From positions 110,282-174,281 of the forward strand of contig MNCI01026491.1 of assembly GCA_015680685.1 (NCBI GenBank): a DNA stretch of 64,000 bases, read 5' to 3'. The notes under the pieces were generated by a model, which was given only the letters and a program-made list of their open reading frames with translations, had not been told where the DNA came from and made no database searches. Positions 24,700 through 35,843 of this stretch are shown in pieces. A program made the translations under genes and the position numbers. The stretch is from Gnetum montanum. Lineage: Eukaryota > Streptophyta > Gnetopsida > Gnetales > Gnetaceae. Within the stretch, counting starts at the first letter, position 1; each line of letters opens with the position of its first letter.

Positions 24700-25850
24700 T
24701 TCAACACATCCTTGTCAAAGGTAATGGCCAAAACCACTCACAAGTACCTATCCCATGTTCACAAGGAGAACTTGATCCTAACTAACGATAATCACCACCT
24801 GTGAAACACTCAATAGCAAAAGGACCAATTGGTCAAGTATATACAGCACCAATAGGAGCATCTTTCTAAGGTAAATTTGGATTTGAAAGGATTGGTAGTA
24901 AAAAAATCACAATCTCTCAATGGAGGAAATTCATGTTCTTCACCAGAAGATTGCAATTGAGGTAGCTACCAAGAAGAATTAGGCATTGAAATTTGAAGAA
25001 GTAAAGATTTATTATAGAAACTAGGTTGGGCTACTTAAGGAGGCCATCAAAAAGAAAAGAAAATTAGCAAATACAAAGATGAACAGGGCTTTGTAGCAAC
25101 TCTAGTAAAGAGCTTATGTATGGCAACCCATCTTTGATGAACTAAATGCATACAATAAGGCAAAAATTCACTTGAAGGATTACCAAATTAAGGAGATGAC
25201 AAAGTATATAGAACTTTCCAATGTCTGATATGCAAACTTGTTAATGCTAATAACAGGAAGGCCAGGATCAGAGTTGGAGAAGCAGGTTGCTAGTTCCTAC
25301 CTTCTTTATGAGACAGAATTCAAGCTCCATAAAGAGATGAAAAAAAAGTTAGAAATAGCCAATGAAGAGCTTGAAGTTTTGAGAAACAAATTCACTAACC
25401 AATGATCTATTGCTAGGAACCTAGCAATGAGGATGAATGACTACCATGAGCTGGAAAACCTTATAAAGATGTTTAACATTGAATGTAGGACCTTCACATC
25501 TTGGTTCATCAATGTAAAGGAGATTTTTGTTTTTTTTTTTTTTTATGCCATGCCCATGGGACATTCTTGCATCAACCCATATAGGTGAAGCAGCCTGGAC
25601 CATGTACAATTCACAAAGTAAAGAGGAAAAGATGAAAGCACTTTTGGATGCTTTCAAACTTCCAGTGGAAGTAGCAACAATAGAAGGATAGGCTCAACCA
25701 CCAATAGCACTGAGACGAGATGAAGAACCGTTTGAAACAAAAGAGCCTCTACCTCTAAGCATAATATCAAAGATCATCACACCTCCATCCATTCAACAAG
25801 TTCCTACTACAATTTTATCTATGTCCAATTTTGTTGTAAAGAACATTCAT
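24700..25850 (+). pseudogene. 3' ORF fragment of another Athila-like copy
   Basis: Coiled-coil C-terminal half of the family's 3' ORF: 'YLLYETEFKLHKE' near 25300, 'NDYHELENLIKMFNIE' near 25436-25483, 'FINVKEIF' near 25507-25530, then a run of about 18 T (25528-25545) interrupting before 'MPCPWDILAS'. Co-linear with A1 21700-22735 and A2. Stops present. 5'-truncated; the boundary lies close to SINE-like copy S3. Confidence 0.65.
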
Positions 25851-25992
25851 TTTTTATATAATTATACAATCTAGCAATTAGAGTTAGTTAAAGCCAGTTA
25901 GTCTACTTGATGGTTAATAAATTTCATACTTCCTCAAATTTTGTACGAAACTTAATCCCAATTTTGTTTACTTAATGATGAGTTTTCAATTA

Positions 25993-26893
25993 GTCGTGGG
26001 GGTATGAAGAATTGTCAATCATATAGGTTGCATAAACGCATGTCCATCGACACAACCCCATTAATGTATCCCCATCAGCACATGCTAGGATGCATTAACA
26101 CAGGTACATCAATGTTGATGCAGTCATTACATATATAAATGTGTACATCCCTCGTTTCTAACACCTTTTGATCTTAGCCTTAGATTTTTGTAGTATCTTC
26201 CTTCAAGAGTTAGAACATTTCTCCTTTGAGTGCCCATAGCGTAGATTTATGAGATTACACTAAATTTTATTTAAGTGTACATCTACATGGACACATTTTC
26301 ATGAATGACAATAAAATTGAGATTTCCTATATCCATTACAATATTTATACTAGTTTGATTCTAATTTTTAAAACTTTGCTTTACATACAATTTACATTAC
26401 TAATTCTTAAATAATTAATGTTATTATTTATAAGCATGTAAGTACAACCATTTCAAGCATAACATATTAATGCTTGGTAATCCGAGTAGCAGATACTTGG
26501 TGCCCTAATAGTATACACTTGGTAACCCAATAACATTAGTATAGGTTCATGATGTGTACAAAAAGTCGGACCGGATACTCTACATTAGGATAGTTAGTTA
26601 ATAAAGTAGTTAATTAGTTAATTAATTCTATTATTAAATCTTCATTCAATCATCTAGAACTTATGAGGAAAATAACAAAAAAAATTAAATGTATTTTTTA
26701 TATCTCAACCACACTTAATCATACACACTATTTAACACAAGTGTGAATTGGGAAAACAACAATTTACAACTACACAATTCACTATTTAGGAATATTGACA
26801 ACTTAGGTAACTAAGCCCATGAAATTCAACTAGATCATGTGTGAATGCTTTTGATTTGTATGGTTGGGCATAGGGACTACCTGCTACTCATCA
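25993..26893 (+). mobile_element. Polypurine tract and 3' LTR of the 24.7-26.9 kb fragment
   Basis: Polypurine tract 'gtcgtgggggta' (25993-26004), LTR 26005-26893 starting TGAAGA and ending CTACTCATCA, 889 bp. Internal landmarks: 'aatgacaataaaattgagat' near 26300, 'cttggtaacccaataacatt' near 26518, 'tgtacaaaaagtcggaccgg' near 26555. No primer site follows, so this is the downstream LTR. Confidence 0.75.
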
Positions 26894-27009
26894 ATAAGAA
26901 TCATCAAATATCAATAAAGAAACAAGAGAAAACATAATCTTCTATGAATATTTTTATTTATAGTATATGAAGTATTAATTAGTCTAGATATATATCTCAT
27001 ATAGCAAAT

Positions 27010-27700
27010 TATTCCTCATCTAACAAGAATATTGTCAACTCAATCATGAAAATTTATATTGATAAGTGGGCTATAGTTAATGGCAAAGATGCTCAACATA
27101 AGGTAACTGTGATGGATAATATGTGCCATCATTTTCTATTAGATCTTCTTTTCCTACAAAAGTTGGTATTTTGCCAAAGCTTTCTATTGCCACCTTGAAC
27201 TCTTTTCCTATTTTAAGTTCAAGGATATTAAAACTAATATAAATTTTTTTAAGACTAAAACATCTTCCCTACTAACAATTAATTTCTCTCTTAATTTTTC
27301 ATAGACATATTCTTCATTATTCCTCATGAACAACGAATATATCGACTATGTAATTAATGATATTGAAGATAAATATCACATTTTCCTATAATGTCCTACA
27401 TTTGAGCATATTAGACATAAGTAACACATTATTATAACTATGAGTTAGGTTGATTTGTTTCAAAGCTTACTTAGTACACTTGAAAAGTTTTTGAATAATG
27501 TTTTCAAAACTCATGTCATGTACATTTCCACTATTCAATTGAATCATAAACTCTAAGGATGCTATAAAATTTTAGTTTTACAAATGGGTTAACCAAAATA
27601 CGTTGCTAAAATATATTAAATTTGCTAAGACCTTAATTACTTTGAAGATCACACAAATCCTAATTTTCATTTAGAGAAGCTAGAAATTTGTATTTAAATC
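27010..27700 (+). pseudogene. Probable LINE (non-LTR RT) C-terminal debris
   Basis: Around 27335-27430 the plus strand reads approximately 'DYVINDIEDKYHIFL', stop, 'CPTFEHIRHK', which resembles the C-x2-C...EDx-H...C zinc-knuckle region C-terminal to LINE reverse transcriptases. The first cysteines are not visible. Part of it (27158-27300) is shared with 8192-8345. Broken by stops in all frames. Low certainty. Confidence 0.3.
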
Positions 27701-28770
27701 TCTTTCATTCTAAGGAAAATTTGGTCATCAATTTAAGTCCTTGTAGTCACATGTAAATAACCTTAGAAGAAGTAGAGAAGTACATTGATAGATTGCCTTC
27801 TCTAAATGCAACCAACATTAATGGCTTGTATATAGAGTTATTAATGTAGAAACAATCATATACATTTGTTTAATTCAAATAGAACCAAAGAAAGTTTAAC
27901 CTAAAGGATTAAGTAAGAAGTGAAAAGTAACAAGGGTGTATTGCTCTTCAATACAAAATACAAAAGTGATTTAAATAAATTAGAGTTATTGTCATTTGTA
28001 ACATCTTTAGTAAATTCCTAGGCATTATCTTCAGAAAGAGAATTAACAAATGAACTAAGAATGAAACATTTATAGTAGTTTCACAAGTTAAAATAAATTT
28101 AAATTAATTACATAGTGACTTTGATTTTATATATATTTAGTAAAAGGTTATTCATATACTTTGTAAACTTATCCAAATCATATAATTATATTATTACATA
28201 TTAATTTTGTTAACCTTTGATTAAGATTAATATTCTCTTGACTTGTAGCAATAATTCAAAACTATTTGCACAAGTCCTCATTGAATTAGAAAACTAATAA
28301 TTTAGAAGGTTAAATAATGATGTTCCCTCTTTCATACTTGGAATTTTTCTTGATAAATTAGAAGCATTGATGTAAAGAGTGCCTAGAAATTTTTTTTAGT
28401 TAAAGAAAAAGGTGTATGTGTGAACCTTCTTCATTTTTAGATTGTTTATGTTATATTTAATTTGTATAAACTTTTTACGTTAATTGTTATTAGTTTGAAA
28501 TACAAGTAATAATAAATTTTTTTAATAATAATTTAACTCTTGGTTTGTAAAATGTATGACAAATATTACCTACTTTATGTATTTAGAGTTATGAAGATTA
28601 TATAAATCAAACAAAAAAAGTTTAAACTAAAGTTTTGGTTTTTCTTATTTCATCGTTGAGTAAGAACTATATACTTAATAACGAAAGAGTGCTACCAAAA
28701 CCAAGGAGCCTTATCACTTCATTTTTGGTCAAGAGGTCTTTTACCAATCATACTTTTGTAATAAGAAATT

Positions 28771-28788
28771 ATATATATATATATATAT
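28771..28788. repeat. (AT)n microsatellite
   Basis: Nine AT units in an AT-rich stretch. 27700-28900 otherwise shows no recognisable feature. Confidence 0.9.
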
Positions 28789-28949
28789 TTGATCTATTCA
28801 TCTTTTGGTGATCTAAAAACTAGAAAATGCAAAAGTGTGTTTAGTTGTGATTATGTTCAAGGTATCTATCAAGTTGAGTCCAAGATAAAATTGAAGATTC
28901 ATGATGCATAGAAGTCAGTTTTGGCATGTCAAAGTTCATATCTACTTGA

Positions 28950-29310
28950 TTTGGATGCATAGTAGATGCCTACCCTTAATTATGGATGTCTCAGCAAAGA
29001 GTAGGCAAGGTTCATAAGACATCTTCCACCCAAGGTGGACGTCCACCTTTGGACATCCCACAAAGTGAACGTCTAACCTTAAAGATGACATCCAGGTAAA
29101 GGTCATGAAGATGCCATGGTAGACATCTGAGCTACAATAAGACATCCCACCTGAATGCCAACTTTTGCATGGTAGATGTCCTAGACTAGAAGTGAATGTC
29201 CTACATAGCCATTGGACAAAATTTTAAAAAAAAAATTTCTAGCTATTTTTACAGCTCTAATTCAAGGCAAGAAACTTATTAGACATGAGATTTATAAAAG
29301 GAGACATCTA
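28950..29310 (+). promoter_or_regulatory. Cluster of GACATCC/GGATGTC-like words upstream of a TATA box
   Basis: Within about 240 bp there are ten or so copies of GAYRTCY-type words on both strands (GACGTCC, GGACATCCC, GAACGTCT, GACATCC, AGACATCT and others), including the perfect 12-bp palindrome GTGGACGTCCAC at 29035-29046, which has an ACGT core. A good TATA box (TTATAAAAGG, 29292-29301) lies about 100 bp further. The arrangement looks like a U3 promoter of an unidentified LTR or LARD-type element. 29310-30630 contains no supported gene; an 84-codon frame at 29456-29710 is T-rich and not convincing. Confidence 0.35.
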
Positions 29311-30631
29311 GATCCTTCTCAAATCAATCTATTAGCATACATTGGCTTACATCATACTTTGGATTAAGATTGCTTTAGAATGGCTTGTACATCTTGGTTT
29401 AGACTCTTTAAATTTGATTAAGTGCTACATTAGCTAAGCTTCAAGGGTTGGAGGATTGGAAGTTTGGTGTTACACTATCATTACTACATCATTCTCCCAA
29501 GGTTTGATTGAGTTTGATTCATTGATCCATTCATTATGTTTAGATTTAGTGAACTATTATTTTCAAATCATTTGTACTCATACTCCATCTAGAATATATT
29601 TTTTATTGTGTTTTTCCCTAAATTTTGTGCCTATTGTGTTTAGATCTTATTACAAGAATCTCTTTCTATTTGATTCTTCCTTTGCTTCAAGGAGTGTAGA
29701 TTCTCTTTGAGGGGAGTTCTACATTATTATCCTAAAGGGTCTTCACTTGGATGGCCACATGTTTAATGTTTTTTCTTTGTCCTTAGGTATGTCTTGCAAG
29801 AGCACAACTTTTTACTCAGCTTTGTAAGGTTTTTGGGATTCCTATGGGATACAAACCTTAGAGTCCTATTTGTCTTCTAGGGAGTGTGTAGCATTTGAGG
29901 ATCTACCACTGTGGTATCCTTAACTATAATGTACTTTCAACATATTAAAGGTGGTGAGCTTTACCATACGTATTGGTGAGTTTGTTCCTTTTGAGCAATT
30001 CCATTTCAACATTTATTATTAAGTTTAATTTTTGTTTACAACTCATTTAACCTTCCTTTAGAGTTCATTGATCTACATTTTGTTAATAACACTCTAACAA
30101 GCCTAACATGGAATGCTAACTAATATATATTTCATCTATAACAAAAAGAAAATAGAAAAGTAGAAGAAGAGCCATGTAGAAGCCTATAGAATGAGGCATC
30201 ATATAGAGGCTAACTACCAACTATACTTCAGTATGAGTAAACAATATATATTTAATCCATAGCTCTTTAAAATCGCATTATGTAAAAATAAAGTATATTT
30301 CTTGATTTTTTTTATTCTTTATAATGTAAAACTTTTTTAAAATTAATACATTTAATCTTTGATAAAGGAAAATAATACTCAAATTAAATGTATAAATTTT
30401 CCACACATTTTCCAAGAAATAGGTGATTTTATCCCTAAAAAACTCTCTTGCAACCTAACAAGCATTATATCTTTTCCATGTCAATATAACTATACAAGCT
30501 ATACTAGGCCTATAGGAGATGCATTCGCATTTATTTTTCCTTAGCATTTATTTATTATTTTGATGATGATGATTGGTGGAGATTTGTGGAGATAAAATAT
30601 GATTAATTAGAATGGTTACCTTTATTGTGGG

Positions 30632-31554
30632 TGATGAGTGGTGAAGGTACCCCTACGCTCAACCATACGAATCACGAAGCATTCACACATGATCTAGTTG
30701 AATTCCATGAACTCTATGTTTTCTAGTACACTGGTCATCTAGGAAGTGAACCCTACCCTAATGGTCATTCATTGTCTTCCCAATTACACCTGTGATGTAC
30801 AAAGGTATGGTTAAGTGTAATTGAGGCATATGATTTTTATTGTTTTATGTTTTATGTTCCTTGGTTCTTAAAGTAGAGAGATGAAGTAATTTAATAACTA
30901 ATTTAATTTAACTACTTAACTAGTCCTAACATAAGCATCCGGTCCCACTTTCCATACACGTCCTAAACCCATGTATCCATTGTTGGACTACTAAGCACCA
31001 TGCTACTGAGCGCACCAAGCAATAATGTTGTTGGGATTACCAAGTGAATACATGTTTACACTTGAAGTAGTCATACTTATGTGTTTAACCTATTTAGCTT
31101 AAATAATTAACTAATCACTTAAAGTCTGATTTAGCTTAATTAATTGCATATTTAATGAAAACAATGAGTGCATAAATAAATCATTAATATATTCTAAGTG
31201 CTGCAATGTTTAATGAAAAAGCTCATATTTATTACTGTACACATTGGTGTGGTTCACGTACAACAGTGCTCGAATAAAGATTCGTACACTTTCTGACTCC
31301 TACTATGGGCACTCAGAAAAATATTCTAACTTTCAAATAGAAAAACTACAATAGCTCTGCTACTACTATGACTTGATATCCATAAACATGGCTATGAGCT
31401 CGTATTTATAGTTTTTGCTACAAGGCTACGTCGACAAGGCCCCGTAGATGTAGCAAATGCTACGTCGATGAGGCCACATCAACGAGGACCCATCGACACA
31501 ATGCTTTGATGCTCATTAGCGAGGTAGCTATAATTGCAAACACAATAGAAATCA
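30632..31554 (-). mobile_element. Solo LTR of the Athila-like family
   Basis: On the minus strand it runs from TGATTTC (31554) to CACTCATCA (30632), 923 bp, close to the 919 and 916 bp LTRs of A2. It contains CTATAAATA (about 31402-31411), a CG-rich 'tcgacgtag' repeat block upstream of it, and the conserved 3' terminal block. Neither a primer-binding site on one side nor a polypurine tract on the other is present, so it is a solo LTR. Flanking pentamers (GTGGG, TAATA) do not match; decay or inter-element recombination would explain this. The 31514-31554 end is less certain. Confidence 0.65.
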
Positions 31555-31910
31555 TAATAACTTCTTATGTGCAACATAATAATGCATCACACATATAGTT
31601 GAATTAAATTAAAATATTGAATTGAATTGCAATTTCTATGTATATAGATTATCTATTAGCATTGTTTTAACATTATGGTGTTGGGCCTATGCCTACAATA
31701 CCAAAAGTAGTAAGATAGCAAAAGGATGACCAATTCCATTGCTTAAATAATCACATCCTCATCATCCATGTTTAATCATGCATGATTTTGCTCTCATCTT
31801 TCAAAATATTAATGCTCTTTAAAATTAAGAGGATTTTCAACATATTATTCAAAAAATCCATCTCATGGTTTGTATATTTTAAGTAAGCATGTAGAAATGA
31901 CCATATAATA

Positions 31911-32961
31911 CTTTTTTTTCTATGATCAAGCAACAAACATCACATGGGTGGTTTGAGAGGCATATTATTAATGTTATGGGTAATTTGGTCTAATACAACC
32001 ACAACATTTGAAACATGTTTTTCATCTCATTCACAATCATCTACACATTCAATGGTCTTCAAATCTCAAATGAAGTACATATATAAAGATTAGAAATATA
32101 ACTTTCCAAAATATCTAAAATGATGAGTAGCCAAAGTAGACCTAGGTTTACACTAGTGATAAAGACGGTGAAGACAATCCAAGAAAAATCATACACCCTA
32201 GAAATCACTAGAAGCATCATACATACGCAAGAGGGACAACTATGCTAACATCAAGAAGTTAATGCAATCAACATCTTTACAAGACACCTAAGACAAAATA
32301 ATACCAAAAAGGAAGAGCTACTTCCCAAATATTTTATAACTCATGTCTTTAAAGAATTTAGTAAGCATGTTGAGTAATTTATCTTCTGTAGCACGATTTT
32401 TGTCCTTTGCATGAATGTGAAGGAGAGAATGACATAGCAAAGATAAAATAGCCTATGTAGAGAGAGAAACTAATTGGCCTTTTAAAACATGGGCATTTCT
32501 TTGCTTCCATATAATAAACAAAAATTTAGATATGCTAAAAGCCTCATGCAACATATTAATGACTACAAAAATATATTGAAGCAAGGAGGATAACACTTTT
32601 ATTTTAAAAAGAAACTCTAATAACTTTAGAAAAATCTGAAAATAAGTATTGCAGAGCTTCAACTTTAATACAATAGGGGCCCTAGGAACTGCAATTCCAA
32701 GATATTGAAGTCTTAAACCTATAGGGAAACCATTATTAAGGATTGACCAAATAAAAATCTTCATTTTTGCCTACCATTCAGATCTCCAAAGCTTTTTAAA
32801 AGTAGCCCTCCATTGGTTGAAAATAGAGACAATACAAGATAGATAGCGTCCAAATGCAGTCTTGAATTCTGATCCCATTTAGGTGCAAAGTGCAATCCAT
32901 TACCTATTATCAAACGTAACCGACCAGCAGACATTGACAGAATGGAGCCTCTGCGAAGCAC
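31911..32961 (-). pseudogene. LINE reverse-transcriptase C-terminal remnant
   Basis: Two overlapping minus-strand frames (32961-32761, 32764-32453) carry hallmarks of plant LINE proteins downstream of RT: 'GRLRLIIGNGLHFAPKWD', then 'ILNNGFPIGLRLQYLGI' and 'LFIIWKQRNAHVLKG', the layout of the zf-RVT domain (W-x-IL-x-NG-x-P...R...GI ... IWK-x-RN). The expected Cys/His residues are mostly lost. Sequence down to about 31911, where a T8 run could be the complement of a poly-A tail, may be the 3' UTR. Ends about 260 bp upstream of the host gene start. Confidence 0.5.
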
Positions 32962-33017
32962 GCGAGCAATTGTCGAAGTTTCCAGAAGCTAATCAACATG
33001 CAAAACTTTCAACTGTA

Positions 33018-33024
33018 ACCAAAC
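33018..33024 (+). promoter_or_regulatory. AC-element-like MYB site (ACCAAAC)
   Basis: ACCAAAC fits the secondary-wall MYB-responsive consensus ACC(A/T)A(A/C)(T/C), 207 bp upstream of the start codon of the alcohol dehydrogenase gene. Such sites are common in phenylpropanoid promoters, but a 7-mer can occur by chance. Confidence 0.25.
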
Positions 33025-33140
33025 AAGCGGCCGAAACTCCGGCAGAAAAAGTCACTTACTGATTATGTCATTCAAGACGCAATAGCACTTGGTCCTCTGC
33101 AGTCCTGCTTGACTCTTGAGCCTCAGTTTTCCTCCCATCC

Positions 33141-33147
33141 TATAAAT
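33141..33147 (+). promoter_or_regulatory. TATA box of the CAD-like gene
   Basis: TATAAAT preceded by a C-rich 'cctcccatcc', 78 bp before the ATG at 33225; a transcription start near 33170-33180 would leave a 5' leader of about 45-55 nt. This short promoter stretch is visibly richer in G+C than the TE debris upstream. Confidence 0.6.
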
Positions 33148-33224
33148 CGAGCCTCACTGACTCTGCTCTGCTATTGTAATCCGGCTCGGTTGCCTGTTTT
33201 GGCTGTTTCAAATTGTTCGTAAAC

Positions 33225-34754
33225 ATGGTCGATGCAGTGAAAGCAGTAGAGAACGGAGCAGCTTTTCAAGTCCAGGGATGGGCCGCCAGAGATTCTTCCG
33301 GCCATCTATCTCCGTTCTCTTTCACACGGAGGTATAAGCTTTTGCTCTCAGTGGCTCGAATTTCTATCAGTAATTCCGCTCTTAAATAAATTTGGGTTTC
33401 GTGTATTTCGTAAAACAGAGCTCAGTTAACGTGAGTATGTTGGTTTAGGAAAACTGGAGCAGAGGACGTGACTTTCAAGGTTGTTTACTGCGGAGTCTGC
33501 CATTCCGATCTTCACTTCATTAAGAATGAATGGGGCAACTCCCGTTACCCCATGGTACCGGGGTATGCCAATTGTTTCTGCTGTTTAGACGAATAGATTA
33601 CTTATTTTCAGAGCTGTTTATTGACTTTAGCTTTTTATCTTTTTGGGGTGGGCGCTTCGCATTTCCAAACAATTGCAGACACGAGTTGGTGGGAATTGTG
33701 GTGGAAGTGGGGTCGCAGGTCAGGAATTTCTCGGCTGGTGAGCGGGTTGGAGTGGGATGCCTGGTCGGCAGCTGTCTTGATTGCCATTGCTGTGACAAAG
33801 GGTTGGAGCAGTACTGTCCCAAAAGCATTGCCACATACAATGGAATCGATTCTGACGGTTCTACCACTTATGGAGGCTATTCTCATCTAATGGTTTGCAA
33901 TTACAAGTAATTAATGCTTCTTCACACTCACCCTCAACTCCTTTGGCAATTATTTAATAGTTGCAGTTATTTGACAGCAGCCTCCGAACCCACGTAAAAC
34001 TCACAGCAATTGATGGAGAATTTGTAACTGCAGGTTTGTGCTGAAAATACCAGAGAACCTGCCTCTGGACGAGGCAGCACCTTTACTCTGTGCAGGAATC
34101 ACAGTGTACAGTCCAATGAAATATTTCGGAATGACGAAGCCGGGTAAAAGACTGGGTGTTGTCGGCCTTGGTGGTCTTGGTCACATGGCTGTCAAATTTG
34201 GGAAAGCGTTTGGCCTTCATGTGACTGTGATAAGCACTTCTCCGCACAAGGAGAAGGAATCCAGGCAAATTTTGGGAGCAGATGATTTCCTGATCAGCAA
34301 AGACCACAAGCAAATGCAGGAGGCAGCCTCAACATTTGATTTCTTAATTGATACAGTGTCTGCCGAACATGCACTGGCACCCCTACTCAGTCTTCTGAGG
34401 GCCGATGGTAAATTGGTGGTTGTGGGTGTCCCACCCAAGCCCATGGAAATTCCTGCTGGGTCCTTAATTTTTGGTGAGTGGGAAGTCTCGTATTACACAT
34501 AGTTTAAGGTTTAATATTAACGGATGGTTTTGACGTTTGCGTTATTTTCAGGCAGAAAACTGGTTGCAGGGAGTGCCATTGGTGGAATTAAGGAGACACA
34601 GGAGATGCTGAACTTCTGTGGAAAACACAGTATCGCATGTGTGATAGAGAAGATTTCCATGGATTACGTGAACACTGCTATGGAGAGAATGCTAAAAGGA
34701 GACGTCAAATATCGTTTTGTCATTGACACAGAGCTCAGCTTCAGCTCTGGTTAG
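33225..34754 (+). CDS. CAD-like zinc alcohol dehydrogenase (ELI3/SAD-type), five exons
   Basis: Exons 33225-33331, 33449-33562, 33679-33906, 34034-34473, 34552-34754; introns of 117, 116, 127 and 78 bp, all GT-AG, joining to 363 codons plus stop without a break. The protein is a cytosolic-type medium-chain dehydrogenase reducing aldehydes with NADPH. Catalytic zinc ligands C53, H75, E76 and C169; structural zinc C106, C109, C112 and C120; nucleotide motif GLGGLG at 194-199; S217-T218-S219 and K222 as in NADP-binding CADs; C-terminal '[20 protein letters not shown]' is a family signature. Where lignin-type CADs have Trp (Arabidopsis CAD5 W119) this protein has A125 within [10 protein letters not shown], and TYGGYS follows, as in ELI3/mannitol-dehydrogenase/SAD-like paralogues. 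So the substrate is probably not the main lignin aldehydes; it is unresolved. The family is solid, the sub-class inferred. ATG chosen because it gives the usual N-terminus and follows the TATA box. No signal peptide. Confidence 0.93.
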
Positions 34755-34924
34755 ATCATATGCTATGGATTAAAGTTGTATGCTTTCTCCACGCAGTGTC
34801 GTTACGGCATGAACTACTTCCCTAAAGAGTTGTCATGCCAAACTTTCGTTCAAGATTTTTCTTGTCTTTGTGTGCCTGATAAATGAAAAGATTTCGCTTT
34901 TGATATTCCGTCGTTAATTTAAAA

Positions 34925-35130
34925 ATATACTGTTGTGTCTGTAAAAACGTAAAAAACGGTAAAATATTTTAAAATACAAGGGATTCGGTAAAAATTTAAA
35001 ATGAAAAAATATACTGTTGTGTCGGTAAAAACGTAAAAAAACGCTAACAAATTTTAAAGTACAACGGGTTCGATAAAAGGTTAAAATTAAAAAGAGATTG
35101 TTTTGTCGGTAAAAACGTTATAAAGTCTCG
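34925..35130 (+). repeat. 84-bp tandem repeat, about 2.5 units, 3' of the CAD-like gene
   Basis: 'tgttgtgtc(t/g)gtaaaaacg' or its variant recurs at 34931, 35015 and 35099, an exact 84-bp period twice, with 'aaaatttaaaa' and 'gggttcg(a)taaaa' phrases in each unit. Begins about 170 bp after the stop codon and abuts the tRNA-like sequence at 35141. Contains 'ggtaaaaacgt' in every unit. Confidence 0.8.
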
Positions 35131-35140
35131 AAAATACAGG

Positions 35141-35208
35141 GCCTTTCCGGGTTCGAACAGGAGACCTCTTGAATCCTTTTCATATGCTCTACCACTGAGA
35201 TCTTCACC
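35141..35208 (-). mobile_element. tRNA-Cys-like pseudo-gene or SINE head
   Basis: On the minus strand 'ctcagtggtagagcat' (A box, D arm) is followed by 'ttcaagaggtctcct' and 'gttcgaacccgg' (B box, T arm; 35147-35158 on plus). This matches plant tRNA-Cys in the D arm, the 'tcaagaggt' after the anticodon arm and the T arm. The anticodon loop has no GCA and the 5' and 3' ends cannot pair as an acceptor stem, so it is not a functional tRNA. In minus-strand order the 84-bp repeats follow it directly, as a SINE body would. Confidence 0.55.
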
Positions 35209-35843
35209 GTATTGACAATTGAAAGGAAAACTAAAATTTCTGACTTGAGAATTGAACATTGCTATTCGATTCTGCTGTTTACAGCATTGACATAAATGTC
35301 TGTTGCTTGTGCTTCAAGTGGTGAACTTTCCATCAAGGTTAGATTTGATCTGTTAACTCTCGGCGCCCTCTCCTTTGTTGTTGCATTTTGCCTAGTATTG
35401 TCTAAGTCAAAATTTGAATCACAATATGTAATTATAACCCAAAAAAATACATCTTAATTATAAAAATCAAAGTGCATATTTGTAGATATACGTGCTAAAG
35501 GAGCATATTAGCTTTCACAAGGTTAGTACATGTTAATTTTCTTGAGCAACACGCTAAGACGAAGCTTCTTCTAAAATCTTGGAGAACTAGAGTAGCATGT
35601 TAACTTTCGCAAGCTTGCTTATGTACGTTAACTTTCACGAGGTTGCATGCTAGGACAAAACTTTCTCTAAAAACTTGAAGACCTATATGTAGACTTGATT
35701 CTAAGATGGACTTGGATACATAAGAAGTTAAGGTTGATGAGGTTAAGTGTGGTTCCATTGAGTGAGTGGGTACATCCTTTGCCAAGGTTAGTTGAGGACT
35801 TTAAGTGGTGTTTGGCACTGTAACAAGACAACGTCATCACATT

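Noticed and set aside
29456-29710. 84-codon plus-strand frame
   Set aside because: T-rich composition and no recognisable domain; likely chance.
33598-33886. Minus-strand open frames of 83 and 89 codons inside the CAD-like gene
   Set aside because: They are shadows of exon 3, where the plus-strand frame has zinc ligands and proper splice sites.
33225-34754. Naming the host gene as the lignin-biosynthesis CAD
   Set aside because: The diagnostic Trp is replaced by Ala and the surrounding motif is of the ELI3/SAD type; only the broader family is supported.
35141-35208. Functional tRNA-Cys gene
   Set aside because: No pairing acceptor stem, altered anticodon loop without GCA, and mismatches in D and anticodon stems.
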